Below, piece after piece: positions 22,650 to 34,275 of a DNA stretch of 64,000 bases. Source of the stretch: Straminergon stramineum (taxonomy: Eukaryota; Streptophyta; Bryopsida; Hypnales; Calliergonaceae). Location: contig OY987271.1 of the NCBI GenBank assembly GCA_963920665.1, positions 17,177,350 to 17,241,349 of the forward strand, read 5' to 3'. A program made the translations under genes and the position numbers. Within the stretch, counting starts at the first letter, position 1; the number at the start of each line of letters is the position of its first letter. The notes beneath the pieces were generated by a model, which saw only the letters and a list, made by a program, of their open reading frames with translations, was not told where the DNA came from and did no database searches.

Positions 22650-23775
22650 ATAGTAGTCTTTTTGAAGTATTATAGATATAATTTTCAATGAGTTATAGAG
22701 ATCTCAATTGTACAATCTTGTAGTGCACTTGTTGTAGATGATGTGCATCAAATTTGGTGTCATTTGATCGCATGGATTGCAAGATTATAATGTTTTAGTG
22801 TTGAAAAAAGATGCTGAAATATCCCTAAAAACACTTTTGGAGGAGAAATTTGGTTTTTAAATCTATTCAAATGAAGAAACTTCAACCCCTAAACAACATG
22901 GTGGACATTTTTTGTCCGATAAATGTCAAGGAATTCTCCTCTGTAGGACAAAATTACAACTATTCATCCTCATAATTAGGGGTGGAAAGGGGAGATCTTC
23001 TATAGTAGTTTGACTCCCAATGAGTATTTTTTATTTTTTAAAAGTGGATGATGTCACACGGTTCCAAAATGCCTCATTTTCACAGTCACTAGCCTAGTGT
23101 TCAAGGGCTAAAGTATAAAGTGATTTGAAATGAGCATACAAATACATTGATGAATAAAAATATTATGAAATTGACTCATGGTGTTTGTAAAATAGCCTTG
23201 AAATGTCAAGAAATAACAAGAAAAGTTGCAAAAAAACCCATCAGAAATTGAACGTCCTGCTAAAATGCTTCTCAGTCACTCGTAACTTCTTGGATTGATA
23301 TGAAATTTATACACACAATTTTTTTTCTTGGAAACGAACATTGTATGAAGAAGAAACAAGCTGTTGAAGTTCACTATAATCCAAGAATGTTGGGATTATG
23401 AACTTCAAATTGCTCTAAAACGTTTAAAATAACTTGGATTGACATGAAAATTCTACCACAATAACTAGACTTTAAGGGGAACATAATAATCCAAATTTTT
23501 TATTGAAAAAGAGCTTTAGATGAAGGAGATACAAGCCCCCGAAGTTGCAGCCATCAAATGCAGTTTGGTGAAGTCAAATTGAACTTGTGATCTTTGATTG
23601 GCTTCCAAAAATTTAGAACATCTTAGATTGATCTAAAAATTTTACCACACAAATTAGAAGAGAGAGCACAAATTTTCCAACAAGTTTTATTGAATTCATA
23701 TATTGGATGCAAAAGTTAGAGCACTTTGAATTTGGCCTAAGGACACTTTTTGTCCCCTTCAACAGTGAGGGGTTA
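22650..23775 (+). mobile_element. Family C2 repeat, interrupted by a family B element
   Basis: The stretch matches 41230-42107 in the same order, but is split by the family B element at 22882-23113. The right part consists of three related units, each built from a 'ttggattgatatgaaaatt…ccaca' block and a 'gatgaaggagatacaag' block. It ends near a 'aggggttaa' terminus. Non-coding. Confidence 0.65.
22882..23113 (+). mobile_element. Family B element nested in family C2
   Basis: A ~230-bp element from 'ttcaacccctaaacaac' to 'caagggctaaa', with the usual internal blocks ('gatgatgtcacacggttcc' and others). The sequence on its two sides is continuous in the uninterrupted C2 copy near 41.4 kb, so this insertion is younger than the C2 copy. 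Confidence 0.7.
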
Positions 23776-23794
23776 AAGCAATGGAATTTAAACT

Positions 23795-24035
23795 CCTTGA
23801 AAATAATTTCAGTAAATTTTCGTAGGAAGAAAAATGGAATTGGCATCAAATCCAAGTTGTTTCATATTTTTGGGACCTTCAAGGAATTAGTTACAAATTT
23901 TTGGAGTTGAAATGGAGTGGTCACTCAAAGTGACCACCTTTTGAAATGTACATTATTGTTACATTGAATAAAGAAAAATGTCCCTCTATGTCATGATCAC
24001 TTTTAGAGCATGGTTGCTTTCAAAGTAAACTACCC
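23795..24035 (+). mobile_element. Family A MITE, copy 2, left-truncated
   Basis: The interior and right end match family A ('atggaattggcatcaaatcc', 'gtttcatattttt', right end 'gctttcaaagtaaactaccc'). The left inverted repeat is missing where it meets the C2 repeat. Confidence 0.6.
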
Positions 24036-26140
24036 TAATGGAATATATCTTCCTTTGTTTCGCATGTAACTTTTAAAGTTGGATCATTGGTTAAAATAAC
24101 GTCCAAATGAAGTTGTCCAAATCAACAATTGATGTTTGAATCAATACAAATTTGTTAAATCAAATGTTTGAGTCAACACAATTGTCTTTAAAAATGATTG
24201 TCCAATTAAATTGTCAAAAGCAACCAAACATGTTAATTTAGACATTGTTTTCTTCAAGTGGATGAACTCATGAACCTTAAATCCAAATCTCTATATCTTT
24301 TATTCTATACCTCCAATGTATAAATGGTTTAACCTCTAAAGCACTTGCAAAGCCAAAAAACTACCCTTTGGATGACAATTAGCACCTCTAGGAGATGGAA
24401 TAAAAATTCATCCAATTTGGGGGGAGTTGAACACTTTCATAAGATGATGTGATGGAACTCTTTTCTTTGTGGCATTGTTGACTTTTCTACATAAGAAGAT
24501 GCATAATACAAAGATCATCATCTAGTATATTTAGGCAATTTCAATTCTATTTGTTCTTGATGTGAATTTGAACCATAAAAGTGTTATTTTGTGAGTTCCA
24601 AACCAACAAATGAAATGAAGATAGTGAAGTGAATTTTGTACACTAACTTGAAAATTTGAAAAATTCCTAAATTTGAATATTGTATTGGAATTTGAACATT
24701 GGACCCTTATTGAGTTCAAAGGGGTGAAGTACTCCATTGATTATTAATTACACTTCATTATTGGAGGTCAAAGAAAAAACAAAACATGAATCTTTGAGTT
24801 GGACTCGATGGATATCTTTGATTTCACTCAATTTCGGCTATTCTACCCAATAATTCTGTCAAAAATTTGACTACCTTCTTCAAATTATTTTCTGTCAACC
24901 ATGCCCCTTGGCTGTAGTGCTTAACTTCATAAATTCATATTGCACACTAAATATATGATGAGTTGTGCCTATGTGTAGATGAATTGTGACGAGTATGTGA
25001 CGAGATGATGAACCCCTTGTATTCTGAAATCAGAACAATAGAAAACATAAGTTAAGTGTAAATATTCTCGTATCAGCAGGCAGACTTTGAGTTTGATGCT
25101 AAAGTATTTAAGGCAAAGCGCCAACGACACTTACATCTCCACAGAAACTCCAAGAAAAGCGGCATTTAGAAGCAATGAACATCAAAATGTGCTTATTACG
25201 AGGTAATCACTTTTAAGTCACGAGATTCGAAGGCGGCAGACCCTACCTTCGGTATGAAGCAGACACCGTCTCCTCTCTCTACTACCCCAGTTCCAAGTTT
25301 CAACCTTTGGCAAACTAATTAGCAAAGATCTCGTTCACTTACAGGCTCTGTAGTTGGATGGTAAAGAACCAGAATCGGTCCACTACACATCCATCACAAG
25401 TAACAACTAGGACAGCAAGCTGACATAAGACTTGGCAGCAAGGGAAGCTGGAGATATAATGCCTCCTGCCCTTCATGTATTGCTTAACACAGAATTAAAG
25501 ACAGAATCACCCTCTTCGAAAAGGATCTTAAGATCTTGACCCAGTCACAAGAGCATATACACACTGCAAACTGCAGCATTCTAGGTCTAGATGGGCAATA
25601 CCCACTGAAACTGCAGCGGGATATGCAGTAAGAAAACAAAATGACCACGCCCGGCACTGCTTCTGCTTCTTTCAATAACTTGTGTGCCGAGTCTCTGAGG
25701 ACTCCACAATATACAAGTGACTACGACAATAGCATGGAGAAGGAAATGCCAAGATACTGAACATGAACAAGAAAATTACAAGTCTGGATAAAATAAGTTC
25801 TAAAGTTCAAACGCATCAGGTCTTAATTAGATGCAAGGAAAATCAAAGCTATAGCCTTGCAGAATATGTTACACTTGAAAAGGAAAAAAGCATCTTGATC
25901 AACCTAATCATCCTTCAACTCTAATCTGCATTCTCTGCAAAGGAGCATCTAGTAGCACCTTCAGACATAAAACCAACGATTTCCTTAAAGTTTTACACTA
26001 AATATCTTCAGAAACATTCTTGAGAACACATGTTTCAGGAACATGTGTCTGAGGTCATCAGAAAAAGGTGCAAACTCTTCTTGGAGATTTGAGGGCAGCA
26101 AAGAGGAACAAAATCACTCGGCCTATCCCACACAAAATTA
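24036..26140. other. Intergenic DNA and MCD1 3' flank
   Basis: No gene. The left part (to ~24900) is AT-rich and repeat-like. From about 25000 the base composition is more balanced and no repeat family seen elsewhere in the window occurs. This probably includes the 3' UTR of the minus-strand MCD1 gene. Confidence 0.4.
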
Positions 26141-28860
26141 TCATTGAGACTCACCCAGGATCTCTGATCCATCTATGTTCCGCATACGAGGAGATCCGTT
26201 ACTAATAGAGGGCGACCTTCTACGATCTCGTTGCTGTCTTTCCTCCCGCCCCCCTTTAGTCTCGTCAGCACCATTTTCGCCAGCACTCGGCGTGGAGCCC
26301 CATTGATCCACAGAAACATCAGGTAGCTTGAACTCTGGCTCCTGCCCAAGGAATCCAAGAAAACCTTCAGAATAGAGACAGACGATCGTGAGATAGCAAT
26401 GTATCTTCCAGGTTCGTAAAATTGAAAAGCCTGAGACCATGACAGTCTAAAAGGTTATATGTCGAAAAAGAATTAAAAGCACACGATAGAGTGGAAAACT
26501 AGCCATCAAACCGAGAGTTCGGATCTTAACACCTAAGTGCCCAAATGGCCAAGAGGGTCGCTTCCATGTCGATATGAGTTGGAATAAATCATTAAGTAAG
26601 CTTCAAGGAAGGTAGCAAAATATGCCAATAGAAAGAAGAATCATACCCTACATTTAGAATATGTTTTAATGGACTGCTAGGTTCCGAAGCGAACTTTCTA
26701 TTTTGAGCTTGGAAATTCAGAGGTTATCTGGCGCACACGTGAAAATAGTGATCAGGAGGTTTGGCATTGCATGCGGTTCCAAGTGGGTGCAGTTTACCTT
26801 GCTTGCAGCTTCCTTCATCTTCTTCCGAAGAGCCTCGTGTTCAGCTTTCAGACGAGAGGGCACTCCCCTCACTTGCATGACATTCTGTAGCGCCAAGTCT
26901 TCATCGATGTAATTTGTAGTTGTTGCGAACGGATGGTTCGCGGGTATCCACCGAACTTCTTCAGGATCAACACCTTGAGGAACAGGCTCACCTTCACTTA
27001 AGAAAACAACCGGTCGCTTCCATCTGTAAGCTTGGACACGCCTATTCTGGTGACTCACTCTTTTCTCATTGGTCAATGTTACTGGCGCTACCCTGAAAAG
27101 CTTACCGTACATTCTCACGACGGAATTCTTCCCTCCAGCTTTTCCTCCAACAAGAGGATTATTGAAGGGGTCTTCGTACTTCAGCGGCCTTCCACTACAC
27201 CCAATCCACGTTGATGCAACGCAATTATATAACGATTACACTAGCAAAAGTATATTGAAGCAAAAAATTTACTGCGTGTAAGAACTGCATTGTACTGAAA
27301 CCTATATAAATAGAACAAATTTAACCAACCAAACATGTCAAATTGAGCACAGAATTGAGACGTACTCTCCTCTGTCAGCTCTAAGTTGGCCCCTCTTGAT
27401 GAGATCTGAGACAGAGCCTCCACCACCGTCCCGAGGTTTAGCCATAAACCCAAGTGCTGCCATCATTATGACTGCGGCTGTGACACCAACTCCTGCTGCT
27501 AAATTCATTGGAACACCCCTCGAAATCTGCGAAAGACGAGAAAAGCGAACTGTAACTTTACTCCTTTATTGAAAACAAACGAAAAAAAAATTAAAAGAAA
27601 GAAAAAAAGAGAACGGTACAGAACTCCGCAGATATGCCAGATATATATGCAGCACACTAAGGCCATGCAGGCCGTTCCGCTCAGGGTGGAATAATAAATT
27701 TAAGAAAATAGGTTCCCTAGGAATTGATTACATTCACCTCTGATTTTACAAATACACTAAGGGCCGCCTTTCTACTAGCATCTCCTCGAGCAAGCTCAGA
27801 ATCCAGAGTTACGTGTAACTTAAAGACGCCTCTATGATCTCGCTAAACATCAGAAAGCATAGACCTGCCAAAGCCACCTTTTCCGTATAACCTTAACCCT
27901 CTACAGGAACAAGGCCTTACTTTCAAACGCCCAATGTTGTGACCATATTATGATCATACTGTGAAAACATTATTCAGATGGAGCCAAATTTTATGTCACT
28001 AGAATCAGTGAAGAACGATACATGTTGGTCAATAAACAGAAAGAATAGAACAAGAAAATCCCCACATGACCTAATCAGAACTGATAATATTAAACACAAG
28101 GCTTAATTCAAACTTAGTTTGGGCCTCTTGGTCCTTTAATAGATAATTCATCTCTCAGAGATCTTCAGATCAAAGACTTTTACCAATTCACCTAAATCTT
28201 GAAAAAAATTCCCAAAGAGACATCAATCGTTCACATTAACGATTCTACTCATAATTACATTGTAACAAGAAATAAGTGGACGTTTCAATGAGAACCCTAC
28301 CCTGCACCTAAATGAGAACCTAAGGTTCAGTAATCTTTCACTATCATTCTGAAGGAGAGCAACTCTATTTCTGAATGAAAGCAATTTTCATTGAAGAAAT
28401 CTAAATCCTCAAATTCTTAGTAGGAGCTACATGCCCTTCAACGTCAACAAAAGAGACAGCACACAATTCAGTTTAAGAGAAAGCAGGAAGGCCAACACTC
28501 TACCTGAGGCGCTTCAGTCACTAATGAGGACACTATCACGTCCTCCCTCAAGTCTTCAGTAAGACCATCCCCACCGTCTCTATCTCGCTGTCCAGCCATC
28601 ACAATACACGGAATCCTACCATTTGCTCGCTTTATGCCAATCTCACCCGACACTCTCATTCTGAAGCTGGGCAATTGCGGAGATTTTTGCAAGGCAAGAT
28701 TTGGAAGAGGGAAAGCCACGGACATTGCGCCAGTGCACTGGCACATTCGACCGAAATCCCCTAATTGAATTCGTCTTCCAGTAATCTCATTGCGTGATTC
28801 TGCACCATAAGAAGTGCTCGCCCAGGCTCCGCACCGTCTTGCGTGAACCCCGTGCAACAT
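26141..28860 (-). CDS. MCD1: MCD1-like chloroplast division site protein
   Basis: Homologue of MULTIPLE CHLOROPLAST DIVISION SITE 1, an inner-envelope protein that helps place the FtsZ ring, working with ARC6 and the Min system. Four minus-strand exons: 28860-28504, 27526-27366, 27194-26798 and 26341-26141, all GT-AG with agreeing phases; 371 aa. The first exon reads as a transit peptide. A single hydrophobic segment lies at about 128-148 (AAGVGVTAAVIMMAALGFMA). Conserved marks follow: SDLIKRGQLRADRG (to 172), RPLKYEDPFNNP (175-186), MYGKLFRVAPVTLT (201-214) and RWIPANHPFATT (254-265), then an EHEALRKK helix. The C-terminal exon is polar and low-complexity, as in the family, and its acceptor is the least certain: an alternative AG 27 bases upstream shifts the frame. 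Confidence 0.85.
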
Positions 28861-29400
28861 GACGACGGAACCGAAACACTAGACCCCAAGCCCCTGATTC
28901 TTGCACCTCGCTATCAAATTTCTTTCTTTCCCATCCCTGCTCCGTCAAGAACGGAATTCAACGCAACGGGTGGTTCTCTTGAAACCGAAAAGGAAAGAAA
29001 TGCAATCGACAAAGGTTCACAAGAGGCTCCCCGTGATAGATAGTGCAACATTTGGAGAGCACAACCCTGCAACTGACCACCAAATTTGAACGTCGAGAAG
29101 GAGCGCCAAACCCTAAAGATAAAGACGGATCAGAAAGAAAAGATGAGCACCTGGCCTGTGGACACTTTGATGTCAGTGCTTGGCCACCGAAAATGCAGAT
29201 GATTAACTTAACTTACAGTAAGGTAGACAAGCCTATTACCACCCTGATTAGCAATCTGAATATCTTGGACCCAACTCCAAGAGGGTCACATATTTTTCAA
29301 AGGTGTGTATTTAATTCAAGAATCAAACCCAAGTGGAATTATAATTTTGCGATTAAAATTATAAAATCTTTGAATTTCTAAAGTAATCTGCCATGAAGTT
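28861..29400 (-). promoter_or_regulatory. MCD1 upstream region
   Basis: The 5' flank of the minus-strand MCD1 gene. An AAACCCTAAA motif (telo-box-like) lies at 29108-29117, about 250 bases before the start codon. Teloboxes can act in either orientation, but a single short match is weak evidence. No TATA box was chosen. Confidence 0.3.
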
Positions 29401-32049
29401 ACATAACTACTCATAGATTGGAGTCATGAACATCCTATAAACAACCCATAATCGCCAAGTGAAGTAATAAGTATTCACCATTCAATTTACTCGTCACTGA
29501 GGGCATTCAATTGAATGGTGAATTGAAGCCAAAAGTAGGATGATAGAACTGAGTAGCAAATGGAATTGGTTTGGTCTATCTTACATGGAATTTTTTTTCC
29601 ATTTGGTGACAAAGGAATGTATAGCAACACGTAAATGAAAAACATTCTTTTAGGGCCTTGAAATTTTGTGACTATTTTAGGAAAGTAATAATGATGTAAT
29701 ATGGATGTACAACTAATGGAAGTACAATAACTTGGTATTAGGGGATTAGAGACTCTTTTGGACTATCATACATAGATAGCATATTTCAAGGATTTCATTC
29801 TAAATAATATAATTTCAACTAATATTGCCTTTTCTTATGTTTGTATGTATATGCAAGATATAAAAAAAAATTCAACTATCCATCAGGACAATGCAACCAT
29901 TTTGCTCAAAATGAACTATGCAATTCACCACAAAAATTCTCAATCATATTTAAAGTAACTTTCATGGTAGGATTGATTGCACATTGTAGATCCCATTTAT
30001 ATTTTTATCAATGATTCATTTTCCATCCCTTTTTTATGAGTGATTGGAATAGGTCAAGCTAGTTAGATTCATATTCACACTTCTTACCATACCAATATAA
30101 CAAGTGACCACTTAAGGAGAGGCTTTATCTTGTAGCAACAGTGGCTTGCATTCCTCCTGAAACTTCTTCACATATAGCTTTTGTCAATGCAAAGACTCTT
30201 GCTCTTCAAGTGAGAGATAGAATAGAGGGTGGAAAATAGATCTTCTAATCAAATGGATGCACTTTACAATGGTAAAAAAAAGTGGAATAAATTTTCAAGG
30301 GGAGACAATTCCAATTCCTATGCATGGCCTTTTCGAGGTCTCCTAAATTATATGTACGTATTTTCACTAGTTGTTGCAATATTTTGAGTTCTTTCAGTCA
30401 CTTGCAAAAGCAACAAATCAAGCTCCACACAAGTTTTGCAACTTATGCATGGGCATTTGGCACTATATGCAAGTTGCAACTAGAGAGTGATGGAATTCTC
30501 ACCTTGATATATACTTTGAAAGTTCATAGGTGATGGTGTAGACGTTTTTTTTTCCTTCTCGATCAATTTGTAAGATTCCATGAATCAATCCTACATGCGC
30601 CCTCAAAGTGATTAAACTCAACCTAGATTTTGCATTCAATCTTCTTGATCTTGCTTGGTAGATCTAATGTTCTTTGTCCTCTAATCTTGATATTTTGGTC
30701 GAAGTGGAGCTGTGGAAGTCAAGTATGTGATCATAACATATCTATGGTGCCAAAGTTTAAAAGAAGTAAAGAATTTGGTTGCTCCATGTTGAAGACAACA
30801 AAAAATATAAAATATGAGCTTCATGAGAAGGTAGGCTACATCTCCAATGTTGCATAGAGATTAGTAGCTCCACAAAAATCTCTTGTACAAAAGTATCGTG
30901 GCAATGGGCCTCCCATATTTGGAGTTTCTTATTGGTAAAGACATAGTGAAGTACAATTGAGTTTGGCTACAAGAGCACATATGACAAAGAGTGTTGGTGA
31001 CAACATCCAACTTCGATGGCCAAGATTAATGAAGTATTGGCTACCAATTAGGAGTGGGTATTGAATAAAAATGATCTAATGACTTTGATATGGTTGCATT
31101 GTAACTACCAACAAGAAAGTACTGGCACCCTACACCAACAAACACTAGCAATTTGGCTATTAAACATTATTTTTATCCTATTTTTACTAGTGGAAAAATC
31201 GAAGCATGTCATTGGATGGTAAATTACTTCAAAATTTCGCCAATTTAAAAAAATTTGCAACTAACTAGCCCCCCACTAATTTCTAAGTTTCCTATAATCT
31301 TTCAAAGCAGAATCATCTGTATTACTACCAAGATTTTTGTGAACTTACTAACTTCATTGTAACTAGTGTGCCTTGTGCCAAAATTAGAGTTTTAAGTAGT
31401 TTTCCAATTTTTTAATTTATGAAAACTTTGAAATTCAATAACTTTCACACCATAGGTCCAAACACCTCAAAACACAACCCATGTACCCCTACTCATAGAG
31501 AGCTTTCCAAAAATACCAAGAACGTGACCAGGGAGGCACATAGTTCCAAAGATCTCAACATAACAAATAAATAAACAAAACAAATAGCCTAACTTAAATT
31601 ATGGATGAATTTGCACAAAAACCTAGACTAGAACAATTTTGCTATGAATCAAAATTTTTGATCCATTGTAAAAAGGAGACAAAGGAAGAAGTGCCTAATT
31701 GAATTTTCATGGAGCATGAAATCTTTTACTTATTTGGAAATCATCTTTTATTTGTTTTTAATGTATTCATGAAAGACTAGTTTACACTATGGCATCAATT
31801 AAGAATTGTAGGGAAATAGAACAATATGATTGGAGCAAATTTTGTTCTCTATTTGATTGGTTTTACATTGGGTCCAAGACTAGTTTGATAGAGAACTTCA
31901 AGCTTGGATGAAAAATTGACATGGTTGCTAGTAGCACTTTTTATAAGGAGAGATCTTAAGAAGCTAAGTTTCTTGGGCTACCTCCGTAGGCAAGGAACTT
32001 GGCCTATGGAGAACTCTAACTTCAATTCATTAAAATATTATTTCCTTTG
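29401..32049. other. AT-rich intergenic DNA
   Basis: No gene is supported. The sequence is AT-rich with short open frames only (30324-30533 and 30630-30857), none with a recognisable domain or splice context. Confidence 0.45.
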
Positions 32050-32600
32050 ACAAATTAAAGTGTTGTAACTTTTGCATCCAATTTCTGAAGTTAATAAAAC
32101 TTGTTGGAAAATTTATACTCTCTCTTTTCAGTTTGTGTGGTAAAATTTTCAAATCAATCTAAGATGTACTAATTTTTTGGGAACCATTTGAGGTTCATGG
32201 GTTCAATTTGAGTTCACAAAACCACATTTTGATGGTTACAACTTTGAGGGCTTGTATCTCCTTCATCTAGTATTAGTTTTCAATAAATTTATTGATTTAG
32301 ATTCCTCTAGAAGGCTAGTTATTGTGGTAAGCTTTTCATGTCAATCTAAGCTGTTTTGAATGTTTGGGAGTCATTTGAAGTTCAAAATCCAAACATTTTT
32401 GGATTACAATTAACTTCGAACCCTGTATATCCAAATGATCCCCAAATATTCAATACATAATGGATTGAGTTGAAAATATTACCACACAAACTAGACAAGC
32501 AAATGCATTTTTTCCAATAAGATTTATTGAATTGGGGAACTAGATGCAAAAGTTATAGCTTTAGTCAAAGTTCACTGCAAACTCCAAAAGTACCAAATGT
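32050..32600 (-). repeat. Family C2 repeat, rearranged copy
   Basis: From 32050 to about 32440 this is the reverse of C2 units seen at 23.3-23.7 and 41.6-42.1 kb ('gtaacttttgcatccaattt', 'gtatctccttcatc', 'catgtcaatctaag'). From about 32450 to 32570 another unit runs in the forward direction ('ttaccacacaaactagac', 'gatttattgaattggg'). The copy therefore contains a head-to-head junction. Confidence 0.55.
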
Positions 32601-33621
32601 GTCCATGGAATTTTTAAGGGTTAAGGTTTCCTATTGTGATTGGCCAAAATTCTCTTGTTGTTGGAATTGTCCAATTGACTTTAATTTTTGAAGTTTGGAA
32701 GACTTTTCTGGTTGGTGTTTACATTGCAACCAATTAAAACTTCTTAATTAAGATTATTTTATTGTCTTTCCATCTTGTCCAAATGACCATGTCTTGAGTG
32801 ACCAATGCACTTCTCCACTGTATTGCAAAGCGGCCCTAAGCATCCAATGCTAACAATCTGTAGAACAACCCTTCTCAAAATCCAAAATTGAATCATGGGT
32901 ATCCAAATCCCATGAGATTCCTCCATTATCATTGATGATGAAATTCACTAGCATCCAAATTATATTAATTAGCATGGGATGTCCCTAAAGTGACTCCTTC
33001 AACCTTTTCCGTGAACCCCAAGTCTTGTAAAATTTGTCCTTCAAGGTATATTAAAGTAGACCAATCTAATTTTGTTCACTATCCAATTCCATCCCCTACT
33101 CTAGGCCCCAATTCCGTCCATAGAAACATCCAAATCCTTTCATTTTCTAACAAAATCAACACATTAATACCCAAATAGGATAATGTATCAATAATTTAGT
33201 GGTGAGCATTTAAGTGCCATTAGATATATGGAAAGGTGGTTATGTGTTATTTATGGGCCATTTATGACTCCATTCTATAGGTGGTTTTGTAATTTCATGG
33301 TAGACTACTTTAGAAATCCATATAAATTATAATTTTAATTAGAAAATGATAATTGCACTTGGATTTGATTTGTGATTCAAGCGCACACCTCCTAAAAAAA
33401 TGTAACCCTCTTGTAATTGACCCCAAGATATTTAGATTCCAAACCAAGGTGGTAATAGGTTGGTCTAGTAGTTAATGTACCCATCCATTAATTATGTTTT
33501 CACTAATCATATGTTAGATCCAATTTAATTACCTATTGTTTCATTTCAAAAACATTTTGCTACTACTTTGCACGCAAATATAGGGTCCATTCAAAGAATG
33601 AAGACCATTTCTATACCCCTT

Positions 33622-33921
33622 GAGGTAGTATGCTCTTTAAGTGACTTTATAAGAGTTGGTTACCTTTTGGGTGAAACAAAACTTCTTGAAACAATTTTCA
33701 GTAAATTTTCGTGGGAAGGAAAATGGAATTGGCATTTAACAGAAGTCACTTCACATTTTTAAAACCTTTGTGGAATTAGTTATTAATTTTTTAAGTTGAA
33801 ATGCAGTGATCACTAAATATGACCATGTCTTGAAATATACACCATTGATACATTGACATTGAAGAAATCAAAATGTACCTTTGTGTTAGTGGTCACTTTT
33901 AGAGCACCCTACGTTACCTTA
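33622..33921 (+). mobile_element. Family A MITE, copy 3
   Basis: A 300-bp element. The left end 'gaggtagtatgctctttaag' pairs with the right end 'agagcaccctacgttacctt'. The interior matches the other copies ('gggaaggaaaatggaattgg', 'cattgatacattgac'). Confidence 0.7.
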
Positions 33922-34023
33922 GCATAGAAAACAATGGTTAACTTACTCCCCGGCCCCTATAACTTAGTTTAGTAGAAGAACAGAGGATGTGATATTAGAG
34001 AACATAGGTCATGTGCAAAAAGG

Positions 34024-34055
34024 ATGTAAATTGTAAAAGGTGTAAATTGTAAAAG
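34024..34055 (+). repeat. Short tandem repeat upstream of DCAF13
   Basis: A 16-base unit (TGTAAATTGTAAAAGR) is present twice head to tail, about 220 bases before the DCAF13 start codon. Confidence 0.8.
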
Positions 34056-34162
34056 ATGGTGAAGTCAGTCCGTCTATTCGTCTCTTCAACTTCCCCATCC
34101 ATCAATGGATGATTCCTACCGAGTCTCTTTCATCCATTATCGCAGGGTTTTACACTCCTCTA

Positions 34163-34176
34163 AAACCCTAAACCCT
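34163..34176 (+). promoter_or_regulatory. Telo-box upstream of DCAF13
   Basis: AAACCCTAAACCCT, a double telo-box, lies ~100 bases before the ATG. Such interstitial telomere motifs are enriched in plant promoters of ribosome-biogenesis and translation genes, which fits a rRNA-processing factor. Confidence 0.6.
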
Positions 34177-34275
34177 GTTGAAGCTCAAGAGCGGAGCGGA
34201 AGTCCATGATCATCTTGCGATTTGATCGCCGATGCATTGCAAATTCAAGTCCAAGCATTCACACGGGTCGTGAAG

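Noticed and set aside
26342..26440. Longer MCD1 last exon starting upstream at an AG near 26368
   Set aside because: It would enter exon 4 in a different frame from exon 3. The acceptor directly before 26341 keeps phase 0 and the polar tail typical of the family; still the least certain junction.
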